Below are positions 8,369-17,570 of a DNA stretch of 64,000 nt, one piece after another. The stretch comes from Planctomycetia bacterium (lineage in GTDB: Bacteria > Planctomycetota > Phycisphaerae > Phycisphaerales > SM1A02). The notes under the pieces were generated by a model. It had not been told where the DNA came from and did no database searches. It saw only the letters and a list, made by a program, of their open reading frames with translations. The stretch lies in NCBI GenBank assembly GCA_005790605.1, contig SXUI01000063.1:31100-95099 (forward strand), read 5' to 3'. Position numbers and translations under genes: made by a program. Each line of letters opens with the position of its first letter. Position 1 is the first letter of the stretch.

Positions 8369-9241
8369 GTGGAAGCATTGCTTGGCGGAAGTGCATTTCT
8401 TGCGACAAGCGCGTTGATCGCGTGGGGCGGATCCGTTGCCGCAACCGCGTGGGAAGCGCTCCATCCGCCGCGTCGAACCGTGGGCTGGGCTCTCGCTCGC
8501 GGCTTCGCCTGCGACCCCGCCGCGATGGGTCTTTTCGCTCGGGAAACTTCGCTCACGATTCGCGGCTCAACGATCGATACCTGGCAAATCGATCTTCGAA
8601 GCGAAGGCGTCGATGTGCTGCTCCTCCACGGCTACGCGCGGAGCCGCATCGACTCGCTGCGCCGCGTTGAGCCTTGGCTTCCCCTCGCGCGCAGCCTCAC
8701 GCTCCTCGACCTGCCAGGTCATGGCGAAGCGCGTGGAGCGGGGACGACGCTTGGCACGCACGAACCAGCACTCATCGCGCAACTCGCGGAGCAGTTACAT
8801 CTTGATCGCCTGATTCTCGTGGGACACTCCCTTGGCGCCGTCATCGCGATTCGAAGCGCGCTCGAACCGACGCTCAAACCTCGCGTTCGAGGCGTCGTTG
8901 CAATTGCACCGTACGAGCGACTCGCGACGCCCATTGGCGCTCGCCTTGACTCGCGCGGGATGCCGCGCGCACCTCTCCTGAGACCGTCCATCGCCCTCCT
9001 GCGTTGCCTCGGCGTGCGAGAGGTGCCAACAAGCGAGAGTGCGGCACAACTCGAGGTTCCCCTTGGCATTCTCACCGGGACACAAGATCCAACGAGTCCG
9101 GTGTCTGATGCCATGTGCATCGCCGCGCGTGCGCCGAAGTCCATCGTTCGCACAATTGAAGGCGGCTGCCACGACGACCTTTGGATCGTCGGGGCAGCCG
9201 CGTATTCTGAACTCGCGCAGCAGATGGCGCGCGATGCGTGA
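8369..9241 (+). CDS. membrane-anchored alpha/beta hydrolase
   Basis: An alpha/beta-hydrolase fold with oxyanion strand VDVLLLHGYARSR, lipase-like nucleophile elbow VGHSLGAV, acid-strand region GILTGTQDPTSP and catalytic-histidine segment EGGCHDDLW. A hydrophobic N-terminal segment (ALLGGSAFLATSALIAWGG) predicts a membrane anchor or uncleaved signal. The GTG at 8369 avoids overlap with the upstream gene. A longer frame from 8288 is possible but would overlap it by 44 bases. Substrate is unknown (esterase, lipase or peptidase are all possible). It ends three bases from the convergent gene below it. Confidence 0.82.
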   Translation: MEALLGGSAFLATSALIAWGGSVAATAWEALHPPRRTVGWALARGFACDPAAMGLFARETSLTIRGSTIDTWQIDLRSEGVDVLLLHGYARSRIDSLRRVEPWLPLARSLTLLDLPGHGEARGAGTTLGTHEPALIAQLAEQLHLDRLILVGHSLGAVIAIRSALEPTLKPRVRGVVAIAPYERLATPIGARLDSRGMPRAPLLRPSIALLRCLGVREVPTSESAAQLEVPLGILTGTQDPTSPVSDAMCIAARAPKSIVRTIEGGCHDDLWIVGAAAYSELAQQMARDA

Positions 9242-9244
9242 TGC

Positions 9245-11086
9245 TCAAGGAGCAGCGGGCGGCGCGGGCGGAAGCAACATGAATCGCGCGCGATATCCCT
9301 TCTCAGTGGAACGCACATCCCATACCTGTTGACCGAAGTAACGCTTGACGAGCGCCGGATCCATGAACGCTTCCATGCCCGGAAGTGCTTCGCGATCGAT
9401 GCCGAGCAGCGGAACCTCGTCGCCCCCTGCTTCTTCTTCCGCATCATCGCTACCCGCCATTCCTTCAACTTCCGCTTGCAGCGACTTCATGATCTCGGCC
9501 GTGCGCTCAAACTGTCGAGGAAGGTTGACCCATCCTGCCGCGACAACCTCACCGCCGCCGAGTGCAGCGATGGCGCTCGAGTAAGTCGCGTCAGTAGCGA
9601 GCAGTGCAGCCGCATCTTTCGCGTCAACAGCCCGGAGCGTCTGCTCGACACTCGCACCACTGCCCATCGCCAGCCATCCGCCGCCGATGCCAATCGAGAA
9701 GGAAGAAAACTCATCCGAGAGAATGGTCATACCGTTGAAGTCGTGGCTTTCGAGGCCGAGCGGGAACAGATTCAACATGTCACTCACTGCTTGCTCGCTC
9801 TCCTTCCCCGACTTCATACGAATCGCGGTCATGGACTTCGCGGCGTCTTCACTGCCGATTTCTGGCAACGCGCTGTAGAGGTGAATGTCGGGTCCCACGG
9901 CAGCAAATGCGCTCGTCAGCGCAGGGCGGTACGACTCCAATTGCATCTTGACCATGTCGCCAAACTCTGGCGGCAGTCCTGCCGCAATCTCGTCGAGCGT
10001 CGGAAGGATCGCGTCGAACCGCACATTGAATCGCGAGTAACTCACAGCATCGGCTGGAACAATCGACGGCGGCAACGCGAGTTCTGTGGATGCATCAAAC
10101 AATGCTGGAAGCCCAGTCTTCTTGCTTGGAATGTAGACCGCAGCGGCCAATTCAATCGTGCCATCGTGGGCGGACAGATTGGCCGAGATCGCTTGGATGT
10201 CGCCGAAGATCTCCTTCACGAAGGGCTGCGCCATCGCCATCTCTGGCGAACTCGCGGCGAGCGAGGAGATGTTCTCCACGAGCACAACTGCAAACGCATC
10301 GGCAGTTCCGCCGGCGAGTTCAAGCGCCCCAGTGAACGCTGGATTGCTCGACACTGCATCGGTGTTGGTGCTCGCCGCATCAATCTTCGCAAGCACTTCG
10401 GCCATCGCGGTCGCTGTCGAGGCGCAGACCACGCGACCCTTGTCCACCGCATAGAGCATCGTGCTGAAATCAAATGGACTCTCACCGAACATCATTGGCG
10501 GGGACATGTTTGGCGCGCTGTCATCACCTTCGCCGTCGCCGGCATCCATTCCAGGTTCATCCTCCGATGCTTCCGGCGCAGCGACGACGAGTACGCGGCG
10601 CCCTCGAATATCTTCGAAGGTCACGGTGCTGCCTGCTTCCTTCGCCGTCTTCTCAGCATCCGCGAGCGCGGATTCAAGCCACTTGTTGCTCTTCTCGCCC
10701 GCATCACCCCAGTCGACGAAGAAGGTCGTCGCGGGCACTTCGAGTCCGGTTTCTTCATCGAGCTCTCCCGCGATGCAGAGTCCAGCGGACTTCGGCCAAG
10801 TGAGATCTGCAGCGTCGAATCCACCTGCGGCTGCGCGTTCCTTCACCGCAGCATCCCACGCGGTGTGCAGCGCGTCGATACTTGCTTTGAACTCAGGCGC
10901 GGTCCAGATTTGACCCACCGAAGTCGAACGGAATCGATCGATCGTCGCAGGAAGATCCGCGACGCCGACGACCAGGAAACTGTTCTTCGGGGCGAGATCT
11001 CGAATATCAAGTGCGTCAGCTGCCAGAAGCGACGAGGTCAACGCGAGGGAAGCAAGAAACGACGAGATGCAAATTCGGTTCGTCAT
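9245..11086 (-). CDS. large secreted protein, DUF3352-like
   Basis: This 613-residue protein starts with a signal peptide (ICISSFLASLALTSSLLAADA). The mature part opens with IRDLAPKNSFLVVGVADLPATIDRFRSTSVG, the kind of opening seen in DUF3352-type planctomycete proteins. Repeated alpha/beta units follow, with an acidic linker near residue 185 and late helices such as QFERTAEIMKSLQAEVEGMAG. The ATG at 11086 is preferred; an upstream in-frame start at 11152 would place the signal peptide internally. It lies 62 bases after an HtrA-like protease gene on the same strand, so both may serve the periplasm. Function is unknown. Confidence 0.72.
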   Translation of the reverse strand: MTNRICISSFLASLALTSSLLAADALDIRDLAPKNSFLVVGVADLPATIDRFRSTSVGQIWTAPEFKASIDALHTAWDAAVKERAAAGGFDAADLTWPKSAGLCIAGELDEETGLEVPATTFFVDWGDAGEKSNKWLESALADAEKTAKEAGSTVTFEDIRGRRVLVVAAPEASEDEPGMDAGDGEGDDSAPNMSPPMMFGESPFDFSTMLYAVDKGRVVCASTATAMAEVLAKIDAASTNTDAVSSNPAFTGALELAGGTADAFAVVLVENISSLAASSPEMAMAQPFVKEIFGDIQAISANLSAHDGTIELAAAVYIPSKKTGLPALFDASTELALPPSIVPADAVSYSRFNVRFDAILPTLDEIAAGLPPEFGDMVKMQLESYRPALTSAFAAVGPDIHLYSALPEIGSEDAAKSMTAIRMKSGKESEQAVSDMLNLFPLGLESHDFNGMTILSDEFSSFSIGIGGGWLAMGSGASVEQTLRAVDAKDAAALLATDATYSSAIAALGGGEVVAAGWVNLPRQFERTAEIMKSLQAEVEGMAGSDDAEEEAGGDEVPLLGIDREALPGMEAFMDPALVKRYFGQQVWDVRSTEKGYRARFMLLPPAPPAAP

Positions 11087-11148
11087 GACGAAATCCAATG
11101 GACGAGCTGGTGAGTGAGGTGAGTGAGGTGAATGTTTTCGATCGATGT

Positions 11149-12225
11149 TCACGGATGCGCGCCACCGTCTCCCGAGGACCCATCCTTCAGCACCGGCGGC
11201 GCGTCAAAGTTGGAACGGGTTGGTGGTTTCAAATAGTTGTGGCCAGAGTTCGGATTATTCCGGTCATACGCGAAGGCTTCTCGATTTCGAATGAAATCCT
11301 TCACATAGCGCGCCGGGATCGCGAAGCCGAGCGCCTCGCCGCCTCGGATTCCCATGTTGGTTATCCCAATGACTTCGCCCTTCGTGTTGAAAAGCGGTCC
11401 ACCAGAATTGCCGGGGTTGATCGGCGTGTCCGTTTGAATGTAAGTCAGCCCGTCGAAGTTGCGCTGCGTGGTTGAGATCACGCCCTGCGTCAGCGACCGT
11501 TCGAGGCCGAGCGGGTTTCCGATGGCAAAGACGGGTTGCCCCGCTTCGAGCTTCTCGGCATCTTGCACTGGCGCGAACTCGAAGACGCCGCCGTCAGGGT
11601 GCTTCAGACGAATGAGCGCGAGATCCACCTGACTATTCACTGCGATCAACTCAACGCCATCAATGTCAGTTCGCTTGAGCGTGCCATCTGGCTGTTCAAA
11701 CCACACCGTTGCGCGGATGTTGGTCTCGCCCTGCACGACATGCGCGTTCGTCACAGCAAAGCCGTCGCCAGAGAGAATCACGCCCGAGCCGAGCCCACCT
11801 GGAGTCGAAACTTTGATGACGGCAGGTCCGATGAGCTTCGTCTGCTCACGCGGCGGCAAGTCACTCAGCCCCGTTGCGGTCGAAAAAATGTCAATTGTCT
11901 TGTTCGTTGCGCGCGCGTCTGCGGCGTCACTGAGAATGTCCGCGACATCATCCATCGAGAACTCGAGGACGCACGGTCCAACATCAATCCAAACTTTGCG
12001 GTCGGTGCGTTTGAGAATGGTCCCCTGCACCGCACCGCCAAGTCGCAGTCGAACCGTGTCACGGGCAGGACTTGCTGCCGCCTCCGCAGAAGCGGCCGGC
12101 GCAGGCTGCTCACTTTGAGCAAGCAGCGGCGAGCTCGCACTTCCAAGCAGCGAGAGCGCAAACACACCTGGTAAGGCGAACGAGTGAAGTGAAGAACGGA
12201 GCGTGGAAAACGAAGGGAGTCGCAT
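11149..12225 (-). CDS. secreted trypsin-like serine protease (HtrA/DegP catalytic domain, no PDZ)
   Basis: A 358-residue protein with an N-terminal signal peptide (PGVFALSLLGSASSPLLAQ). A small beta domain follows (RLRLGGAVQGTILKRTDRKVWIDVGP), then the protease domain. The triad is visible: His in VTNAHVV, Asp in NSQVDLALIRL and Ser in NPGNSGGPLF. The HtrA L2-like region GGEALGFAIPARYV is present, but the chain ends about 40 residues later, so no PDZ domain is encoded. It probably does periplasmic quality control. It is divergent from the FG-GAP gene across about 110 bases. The ATG at 12225 gives a clean signal peptide. Confidence 0.88.
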   Translation of the reverse strand: MRLPSFSTLRSSLHSFALPGVFALSLLGSASSPLLAQSEQPAPAASAEAAASPARDTVRLRLGGAVQGTILKRTDRKVWIDVGPCVLEFSMDDVADILSDAADARATNKTIDIFSTATGLSDLPPREQTKLIGPAVIKVSTPGGLGSGVILSGDGFAVTNAHVVQGETNIRATVWFEQPDGTLKRTDIDGVELIAVNSQVDLALIRLKHPDGGVFEFAPVQDAEKLEAGQPVFAIGNPLGLERSLTQGVISTTQRNFDGLTYIQTDTPINPGNSGGPLFNTKGEVIGITNMGIRGGEALGFAIPARYVKDFIRNREAFAYDRNNPNSGHNYLKPPTRSNFDAPPVLKDGSSGDGGAHP

Positions 12226-12334
12226 AGGAATGCTGCCGTGGATCAATGAAACCCGCGATCACCGTTACGATACCAACTCTAGGTTTCCATACCTGCGTTC
12301 GACCCTGCAGTTTCCTCTCCCTCGCACGATCACC

Positions 12335-14644
12335 ATGCAACTGTTTTCCACTTTCAGCGCGGTCGCCCGTCCCATTTGCGCGTTCGCGTTGCTTCAGTCG
12401 TTCGGCGCGCTCACGCTCGCGGATGATCAAGAAACCGCCTCGCATTACGGATTCGACGGACTCGATGTGCTCAAGATCGACCGGGGCGCAGGGCCGATTA
12501 CCGCGAGCGATATGAACGCGGATGGATTGACCGATCTCATCGCGGTCAACAACGCGAAGAGCCGCATCGAGTTGCATGAGCAGAAGAAAGGCGCCTCGCC
12601 AGATGACCCTATCGAGTCCGCAAGCGGCATCAATGAAGCACCTCCGCTTTGGCGCTTTCGACGGATCGAGGTGCCAGTATCGCACGAAGTGACCGCGGTC
12701 ATTCCGCACGATTTCGATAGTGATGGAATGATGGACCTCGTCTACGCAGGTCAGCCCGGAACGATCGTCTTTCTCCGACAAACAAAGCCTGGCTCATTCG
12801 AAGTTGCTCGGCGAGTTCCGGTGAAGGGACTCTCCCAAGCACGCGACGGCTTTTTGATTGCAGACCTCATCGACGATGCGAAGCCCGAGCTCGCCGCGCT
12901 CGTCAACGGCAAGCCGACGATCTGGCCACTCGAGGGCTCAAAGCTCGGCGAAGCAACGGAACTTGCGAGCGGCGATCCACTCGTCGCCTTACTCGTTGGC
13001 GACTTCGATGGTGAAGGCTCGACAGATCTTGCAGGAGTCGCGCCCGACAACGCGGCGCCGATTCGCCTCTGGCTCGCGAGTGAAGAGAACGGCAAGCATC
13101 AGCTCGGATCGCAACGGCGATTCGAACTTCCTCCATTGCGGGAAGCGACTTCAATTTCACTTCCCGGAGCGAAAAAATCTCTGCTCGCGCTGATTGAACG
13201 CCCAAGTAAACGCATCGTGATCGAGGAAGTTGTCACAGGAGCGAATGCGGGCGGCGAAGCCTCGCTCGAAGTCTTCGGTGCAGGCGAATCCGGGAAAAAA
13301 CGCTCGTATGCGACCGCCGACCTCGATGGCGACGGGCTTCTCGATGTTCTTGCGACCGATCCGACGAGTAGCGCCGTCCTCGTGTTCCGCCAAGTCAAGG
13401 ATCGTGGCTTGCAACCATCGCGCGCGCAACCGTCGTTTGCCGAACTCACAGGCATCGACGCGGGCCCGACGAACGGTGCGACGGGAACTGAAGTGTTCGT
13501 GTTGAGCGAGAAAGAGGGCGTCGTCGGACGAAGTCACTGGGAAGATGGAGCGCTCACTTTTCCAACGGCAATGCCGCTCAGCGCCGGGAGTACGCCGCTT
13601 GTCATCGCGCTTGTGCGCCTTGAGTCAGGGCCTCGGCTCGCGGTCGTCACCAAAGACGGAAAGAACTATCAGCTCGAGTTGCTTCCGGTCGATGGCTCAT
13701 CGGAAGCGAAGTCAGACGTCGTCAAACTTGGCGCGCTCGTGAAGCCACCAGAGTCGGTGATGGCGTGCGATGCGGATCAAGACGGCAAGGTCGACATCCT
13801 TCTCTTCACACAAGACAAACCCATGACAATGCTGCGCGCGACCGATGCAGGATTCGCGGCACTTGAGTCCAAAGACATGGCGCAGTTCGGACTCGTCCAA
13901 GCAGCGAACGGTTCGAATACGGCGCTCTTCGACGTGCAGGGCGATGGAAAACCTGAACTCGTTGTCGCGGACCGAAACTTCATCCGTGCGCTTCGATTCG
14001 ACTCCGCTGCGACGCCCGCAGGTTGGCAGGTCGTCACGCAAGTGAACGCCGCGCGCAGTGATGCAAAGCTCGTTTCGATTGCCGCCAACGGCGCGCAATT
14101 GATCGCGGGTGACAAAGAGAACACGCAGCTCCTTTTCTTCGAGAAACAAAGTGACAAGTGGCTGCAATCGGATGCGCTCACCGTGAGCGGATTCAAGTTC
14201 GGACCCATTCGCGCTGGTGCGTACTCGGGCAATGCGGTGCCAGATGTCCTCTTGATCGGCGACGATGGATTTGCGGTCGCGCGGATCACTGGCAATCGCG
14301 TCACGCTCGAAGAACGCGGCAGCCGCCGTGGTGATCGGCCCAATCAACTCGACCATGAACTCGCCGCGGGTGATGTGAACAGCGACGGCTTCCTCGATCT
14401 GCTCTCACTCGATGCGGGCGAGCAAGCACTTGGAATCTTGAGTTTCTCGCAGGCGGGCGCACTCGTTCCTGGGACCAGTTTCAAGGTCTTTGAGACGCGA
14501 CTGTTTCAGGGCGGCGAGCCGCGCGAGTTTGAACCGAGCGAATGCCTCATCGCGGACTTCACGGGTGATGGCCGCGACGATGTCGCCCTTCTCGCCCACG
14601 ACCGCGTGCTGCTCTACCCGCAAGCAAGTCCGAAGACCCGCTGA
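12335..14644 (+). CDS. secreted FG-GAP/VCBS repeat beta-propeller protein
   Basis: This 769-residue protein has a signal peptide (VARPICAFALLQSFGALTLA) and many FG-GAP-like calcium-binding repeats: ITASDMNADGLTDLIAV, HDFDSDGMMDLVYA, DLDGDGLLDVLAT, CDADQDGKVDILLF, GDVNSDGFLDLLSL and ADFTGDGRDDVALL. Such repeats fold as seven-bladed propellers that hold Ca2+ between blade strands. It is exported and probably acts in the envelope or outside. No enzymatic domain is seen. The start is the ATG directly before the signal peptide; an upstream in-frame ATG at 12203 is not needed. Confidence 0.85.
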   Translation: MQLFSTFSAVARPICAFALLQSFGALTLADDQETASHYGFDGLDVLKIDRGAGPITASDMNADGLTDLIAVNNAKSRIELHEQKKGASPDDPIESASGINEAPPLWRFRRIEVPVSHEVTAVIPHDFDSDGMMDLVYAGQPGTIVFLRQTKPGSFEVARRVPVKGLSQARDGFLIADLIDDAKPELAALVNGKPTIWPLEGSKLGEATELASGDPLVALLVGDFDGEGSTDLAGVAPDNAAPIRLWLASEENGKHQLGSQRRFELPPLREATSISLPGAKKSLLALIERPSKRIVIEEVVTGANAGGEASLEVFGAGESGKKRSYATADLDGDGLLDVLATDPTSSAVLVFRQVKDRGLQPSRAQPSFAELTGIDAGPTNGATGTEVFVLSEKEGVVGRSHWEDGALTFPTAMPLSAGSTPLVIALVRLESGPRLAVVTKDGKNYQLELLPVDGSSEAKSDVVKLGALVKPPESVMACDADQDGKVDILLFTQDKPMTMLRATDAGFAALESKDMAQFGLVQAANGSNTALFDVQGDGKPELVVADRNFIRALRFDSAATPAGWQVVTQVNAARSDAKLVSIAANGAQLIAGDKENTQLLFFEKQSDKWLQSDALTVSGFKFGPIRAGAYSGNAVPDVLLIGDDGFAVARITGNRVTLEERGSRRGDRPNQLDHELAAGDVNSDGFLDLLSLDAGEQALGILSFSQAGALVPGTSFKVFETRLFQGGEPREFEPSECLIADFTGDGRDDVALLAHDRVLLYPQASPKTR

Positions 14645-14667
14645 GTCAACCTGTTCGAATCGCGAAC

Positions 14668-14770
14668 TGAGCCCGCCATGCGCTGGTGGCGATTCACTCG
14701 CCCCAGCGCATTCCAAAGCGAGTGCAGGTTTTTGCGGCGCTTCGCCGCAAGAAACCTGCCACGAGCGCTC
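14668..14770. repeat. structured intergenic repeat, unit 1
   Basis: This 103-base unit begins TGAGCCCGCC and ends GAGCGCTC. It holds two hairpins. The first (14679-14710) has stem TGCGCTGG/CCAGCGCA enclosing GGCGA-TTCAC-TCGCC. The second (about 14723-14760) is a long GC-rich stem around GCGGCGCTTCGCCGC. A second unit of the same length starts 163 bases downstream. The differences between units are mostly paired stem changes, so the structure appears conserved. It lies between convergent genes. Confidence 0.75.
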
Positions 14771-14777
14771 ATGGGAC

Positions 14778-14807
14778 GCGCCGCCGCGAATGAATCGCGA
14801 TCGGCGC
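14778..14807. repeat. GATTCA-core hairpin, inverted copy
   Basis: Read on the reverse strand this has the same plan as the hairpins at 14679 and 14841: outer stem of GCGCCG type, inner TCGCGA-TTCAT-TCGCG. The flank GGCGCAATTCCA.TGTTGTT also recurs at about 27398-27418, next to another inverted copy, so this flank belongs to the repeat. Confidence 0.7.
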
Positions 14808-14830
14808 AATTCCATTGTTGTTTGACGCAC

Positions 14831-14933
14831 TGAGCCCGCCCTCCGGCGGTGCCGATTCACTCGGCCCGCCGGAGTCCAGAGCGAGTGCAGGTTTTTGCGG
14901 CGCTGCGCCGCAAGAAACCTGCCACGAGCGCTC
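14831..14933. repeat. structured intergenic repeat, unit 2
   Basis: This is the same 103-base length, ends and two-hairpin order as the unit at 14668. Its first hairpin (14841-14874) has outer stem CTCCGGCGG/CCGCCGGAG and inner GCCGA-TTCAC-TCGGC. The unit-1 stems are replaced base pair for base pair while the TTCAC loop is unchanged. The second hairpin differs only in its tip (GCGGCGCTGCGCCGC). Confidence 0.75.
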
Positions 14934-14944
14934 AAGATAGTGCA

Positions 14945-14981
14945 GTGATCTTCGCTTGCGCAGGGCGCGAGTGAAGATCAC
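14945..14981. repeat. GTGATCTTC hairpin closing the repeat array
   Basis: Arms GTGATCTTC and GAAGATCAC enclose a GC-rich loop. An equivalent hairpin, with arms GTGACCGCTGCTT and AAGCAGCGGTCAC, closes the repeat array at 27545-27582. It may serve as part of a terminator for the flanking convergent genes. Confidence 0.55.
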
Positions 14982-14984
14982 GCA

Positions 14985-15040
14985 GGGACCGCATGCAGTG
15001 ACTTCACGACCTTGTCGTGTAAGTCACTGCATGCGGTCCC
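14985..15040 (-). terminator. near-perfect 26-bp inverted repeat spanning the gltA stop codon
   Basis: Arms 14985-15004 and 15021-15040 are exact 20-base reverse complements. The interior CACGAC-CTT-GTCGTG extends the stem by six more pairs with a single bulged base. The stem includes the last codons and the stop of citrate synthase. No T-run follows on the reverse strand, so it may block exonucleases or act as an attenuating stem rather than a classic intrinsic terminator. Confidence 0.55.
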
Positions 15041-16176
15041 GTGTACTTCGCTTGTGGGCGGATCAAACGATTGTCTTGGAGTTGTTCGATGCAATGTCCG
15101 CACCATCCTGACATGCGGCTCAGTGCAAACATGCAGGTGAATAGATCCGTCTTGATCCCGAGACAGTGATAGGTCGTCGCGCTGTAGAAGTCGACATTCG
15201 GAAAGATCCCCTTGCCTGCCTTCGCATCAAGCACGAGTGATTCGATGCGTTGGCTCATCTCGAACAAGCGGAGGTTGCCCGTATCGGTCGCAATCTGCTT
15301 GGCGAAGGTCTTCAGATAGGTCGCTCGAGGATCGTATGCCTTGTAGACACGGTGCCCGAAACCCATGATGAGTTCCTTGCGCTCGAGTTTGCCCTTGATG
15401 AACTCGTCAACCTTGTCGATCGAACCGATCTCATCGAGCATCACCATGACCTCTTCATTCGCGCCGCCGTGCAGAGGACCCTTGAGCGTTCCAACCGCGG
15501 TCGTCATCGCGCTGTAGAGGTCGGAGAGCGTCGCAATCGTCACGCGCGCCGCAAAAGTCGATGCATTCAACCCGTGATCGGCGTGGAGAATTAGGCAAAT
15601 GTCCAGTCCACGCGCCATCGCATCCGTTGGCTTCTCGCCGTTGAGCATCCACAGGAAGTTAGTTGCGATATCAAAGGACTTGTTGGGGTGAACGAAGTCT
15701 TTGCCTGAACGATGACGCTCAAAGTTCGCGATCAGTGTTGGCGTCTTGGCAACCAAGCGCAACGCCTTGCGCTTGCTTGCTTCGATCCCATCCGCATCCG
15801 CCTCGCTGTCGTAAAGCGCAAGCGCGGAGACCAAGGTTCGCAACGCGTGCATCGGGACGGCATCGCGCGGCATGCCGCGAATCATTTCGTACAGCTCGTT
15901 CGGAATCTCATACTCCGATCGCAGCGCGCTCTTGAGAGCATCGAGTTCCGCCTTGCTCGGAAGTTTGGTGTTCCAAAGGAGGTAGACCGTTTCTTCGTAG
16001 GTCGATTGACGCGCGAGCGAGTCGATGTCGATGCCGACATACTCGAGGACGCCCTTGCCGCCGTCGATGAATGACATCTGGGTGTCAGCGACGATCGTGT
16101 TCGCGAGCCCCTTATCGTAAATCGCGGCGGGAGCCGTTGGCGCGGGAGCAGGTGCTGGCGGGGTTGCAGTCGACAT
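15004..16176 (-). CDS. gltA: citrate synthase
   Basis: Condenses oxaloacetate and acetyl-CoA in the TCA cycle. The 390-residue chain has a Pro/Ala-rich N-terminal tag, then the citrate-synthase core. Substrate-binding and catalytic strings are HADHGLNASTFAARV, GPLHGGANEEVM, MGFGHRVYKAYDPRA and the catalytic Asp in PNVDFYSA. The C-terminus carries the conserved WCGHCIEQLQDNRLIRPQAKYTGP. Its length and short N-terminus fit the Gram-positive/archaeal-type dimeric enzymes rather than hexameric E. coli GltA. It is monocistronic, and its 3' end folds into a long inverted repeat. Confidence 0.95.
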   Translation of the reverse strand: MSTATPPAPAPAPTAPAAIYDKGLANTIVADTQMSFIDGGKGVLEYVGIDIDSLARQSTYEETVYLLWNTKLPSKAELDALKSALRSEYEIPNELYEMIRGMPRDAVPMHALRTLVSALALYDSEADADGIEASKRKALRLVAKTPTLIANFERHRSGKDFVHPNKSFDIATNFLWMLNGEKPTDAMARGLDICLILHADHGLNASTFAARVTIATLSDLYSAMTTAVGTLKGPLHGGANEEVMVMLDEIGSIDKVDEFIKGKLERKELIMGFGHRVYKAYDPRATYLKTFAKQIATDTGNLRLFEMSQRIESLVLDAKAGKGIFPNVDFYSATTYHCLGIKTDLFTCMFALSRMSGWCGHCIEQLQDNRLIRPQAKYTGPHAVTYTTRS

Positions 16177-16319
16177 GGGTCAGCCTCAGATTCAAACTCA
16201 GATGCATGCACGCGTGCGCGAGTCGTACCCGCGCTGATCCATCGAAGCTTGTGCATTCCTCTCGCTGAGGGCCTCGCTCGACAGAGCCCCTGATCCTAGC
16301 AAAGCTCCTTGCATACCGT

Positions 16320-17570
16320 GTGCCCTTTTCGCGAAATACAACTGCTCCTAGACACAAAGTTGAAGCACTCGCGCGTACCCTCCGACGCGTGTTTCTCCCC
16401 CTCGGCACAGACCGGCTGTCCTCCTCTCATCGACGCCGAATCGTCGTTGTTCCGGTCCTGCTCGGCCTCAATGTGGCGGCCTACGCCGCGGGTTTCTGGG
16501 GCGCGCGCAACGGGATGTGGAGCGTCGAGCAGTTTTACGACCGACTCGCGCTCGACTGGCGAGCGTTCGAGTGGTGGAATCTCATCACCTACCAGTTTCT
16601 CCACGACCCGAACAGCATCTGGCACCTCGTGGGAAACATGTTCTTCCTGTGGACCTTTGGACTCGCCGCAGAGGCTCGGCTCGGGCGCGTCCGGTTTCTT
16701 CTCGCGTACCTGATTGGTGGTGCGATCGCAGGCGCTGCACAGATCCTTGTTTCACACGGCGCAGTGATCGGCGCGTCCGGCAGTGTGTCGACCGTCGCGG
16801 GACTCTTCATCGCGCTCTTTCCAGGTGCAAACATCTACGGCCTCAGCCTTCTTGGTCTTGGCATCGTTGCAATACCTGCGTCCTTCTTCATCATGCTCTA
16901 TGTCGCGATCGATCTTGTCGACGCGCTTCTCGAGATTACTTCGGTGCGGCAATCGTCCGTAGGAAACTTCGCGCATCTTGCGGGCATGGCCTTCGGCATC
17001 GCGCTCGGCCTTACCCTGCTCTACGCGAAGCAACTTCCGCGCACGGAAACAGACCTTCTTCACTCGATCTCGCAATGGCGGCGACGACGCGCGTTTCGCG
17101 CGGCTATGCGAGAAGGCACTGCGTGGAGTGCACCGAGTGCATCGGCCGCACCTCCATCGCGCGTCGCCGCCGGTGCTGCGTCGACGCAGACGGAATCGGA
17201 GCGCGCGTGCCGCGCGGAAATCGCGCAGTTTCATGCGCAGCGCGACTTCAGCAAGGCGGCCGATCGATATCGACGGCTCCTCGCGGATCGTGTCGACGCG
17301 GTGCTCAACGCCGAAGTACAGATTGACCTCGCGACGCAGTTGGTTTCGGACGGCGACCCCGCAACAGGGGCGCACGCGCTCACGCTTTTCATCGTGAAGT
17401 TCCCCAACGATCGGCGAAGCGAGGAAGTGAAACTCCTGCTCGCAACAGTCCTCGCCCGCACGCTCGGCGATACGAATCGCGCCCGAGGCGTCATCGCGGA
17501 TATCCGGGAGTCGCTGTTACCGAGTGATCGCCGCGCGTACTACCACACGCTCATGGACGAAGTCGGTTGA
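16320..17570 (+). CDS. rhomboid-family intramembrane serine protease with C-terminal helical repeats
   Basis: The N-terminal half holds a rhomboid core: a first membrane helix (VVVPVLLGLNVAAYAAGF), WWNLITYQFLHDPNSIWHLVGNMFFLWTFG in loop L1 and TM2, the nucleophile motif GASGSVSTVAGLF and the catalytic His helix NFAHLAGMAFGIALGL. The catalytic Ser and His are both in place. After residue about 290 a cytoplasmic, TPR-like helical tail follows (FHAQRDFSKAADRYRRLLADR). A GTG start at 16320 is used. It overlaps trpF by four bases, so the two are co-translated. The substrate is unknown. Confidence 0.85.
   Translation: MPFSRNTTAPRHKVEALARTLRRVFLPLGTDRLSSSHRRRIVVVPVLLGLNVAAYAAGFWGARNGMWSVEQFYDRLALDWRAFEWWNLITYQFLHDPNSIWHLVGNMFFLWTFGLAAEARLGRVRFLLAYLIGGAIAGAAQILVSHGAVIGASGSVSTVAGLFIALFPGANIYGLSLLGLGIVAIPASFFIMLYVAIDLVDALLEITSVRQSSVGNFAHLAGMAFGIALGLTLLYAKQLPRTETDLLHSISQWRRRRAFRAAMREGTAWSAPSASAAPPSRVAAGAASTQTESERACRAEIAQFHAQRDFSKAADRYRRLLADRVDAVLNAEVQIDLATQLVSDGDPATGAHALTLFIVKFPNDRRSEEVKLLLATVLARTLGDTNRARGVIADIRESLLPSDRRAYYHTLMDEVG

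Noticed and set aside
9329..11113. 594-residue plus-strand open frame opposite the DUF3352-like gene
   Set aside because: Antisense shadow: Cys/Arg/His-rich product with no family features, while the reverse strand has a signal peptide and normal codon use.
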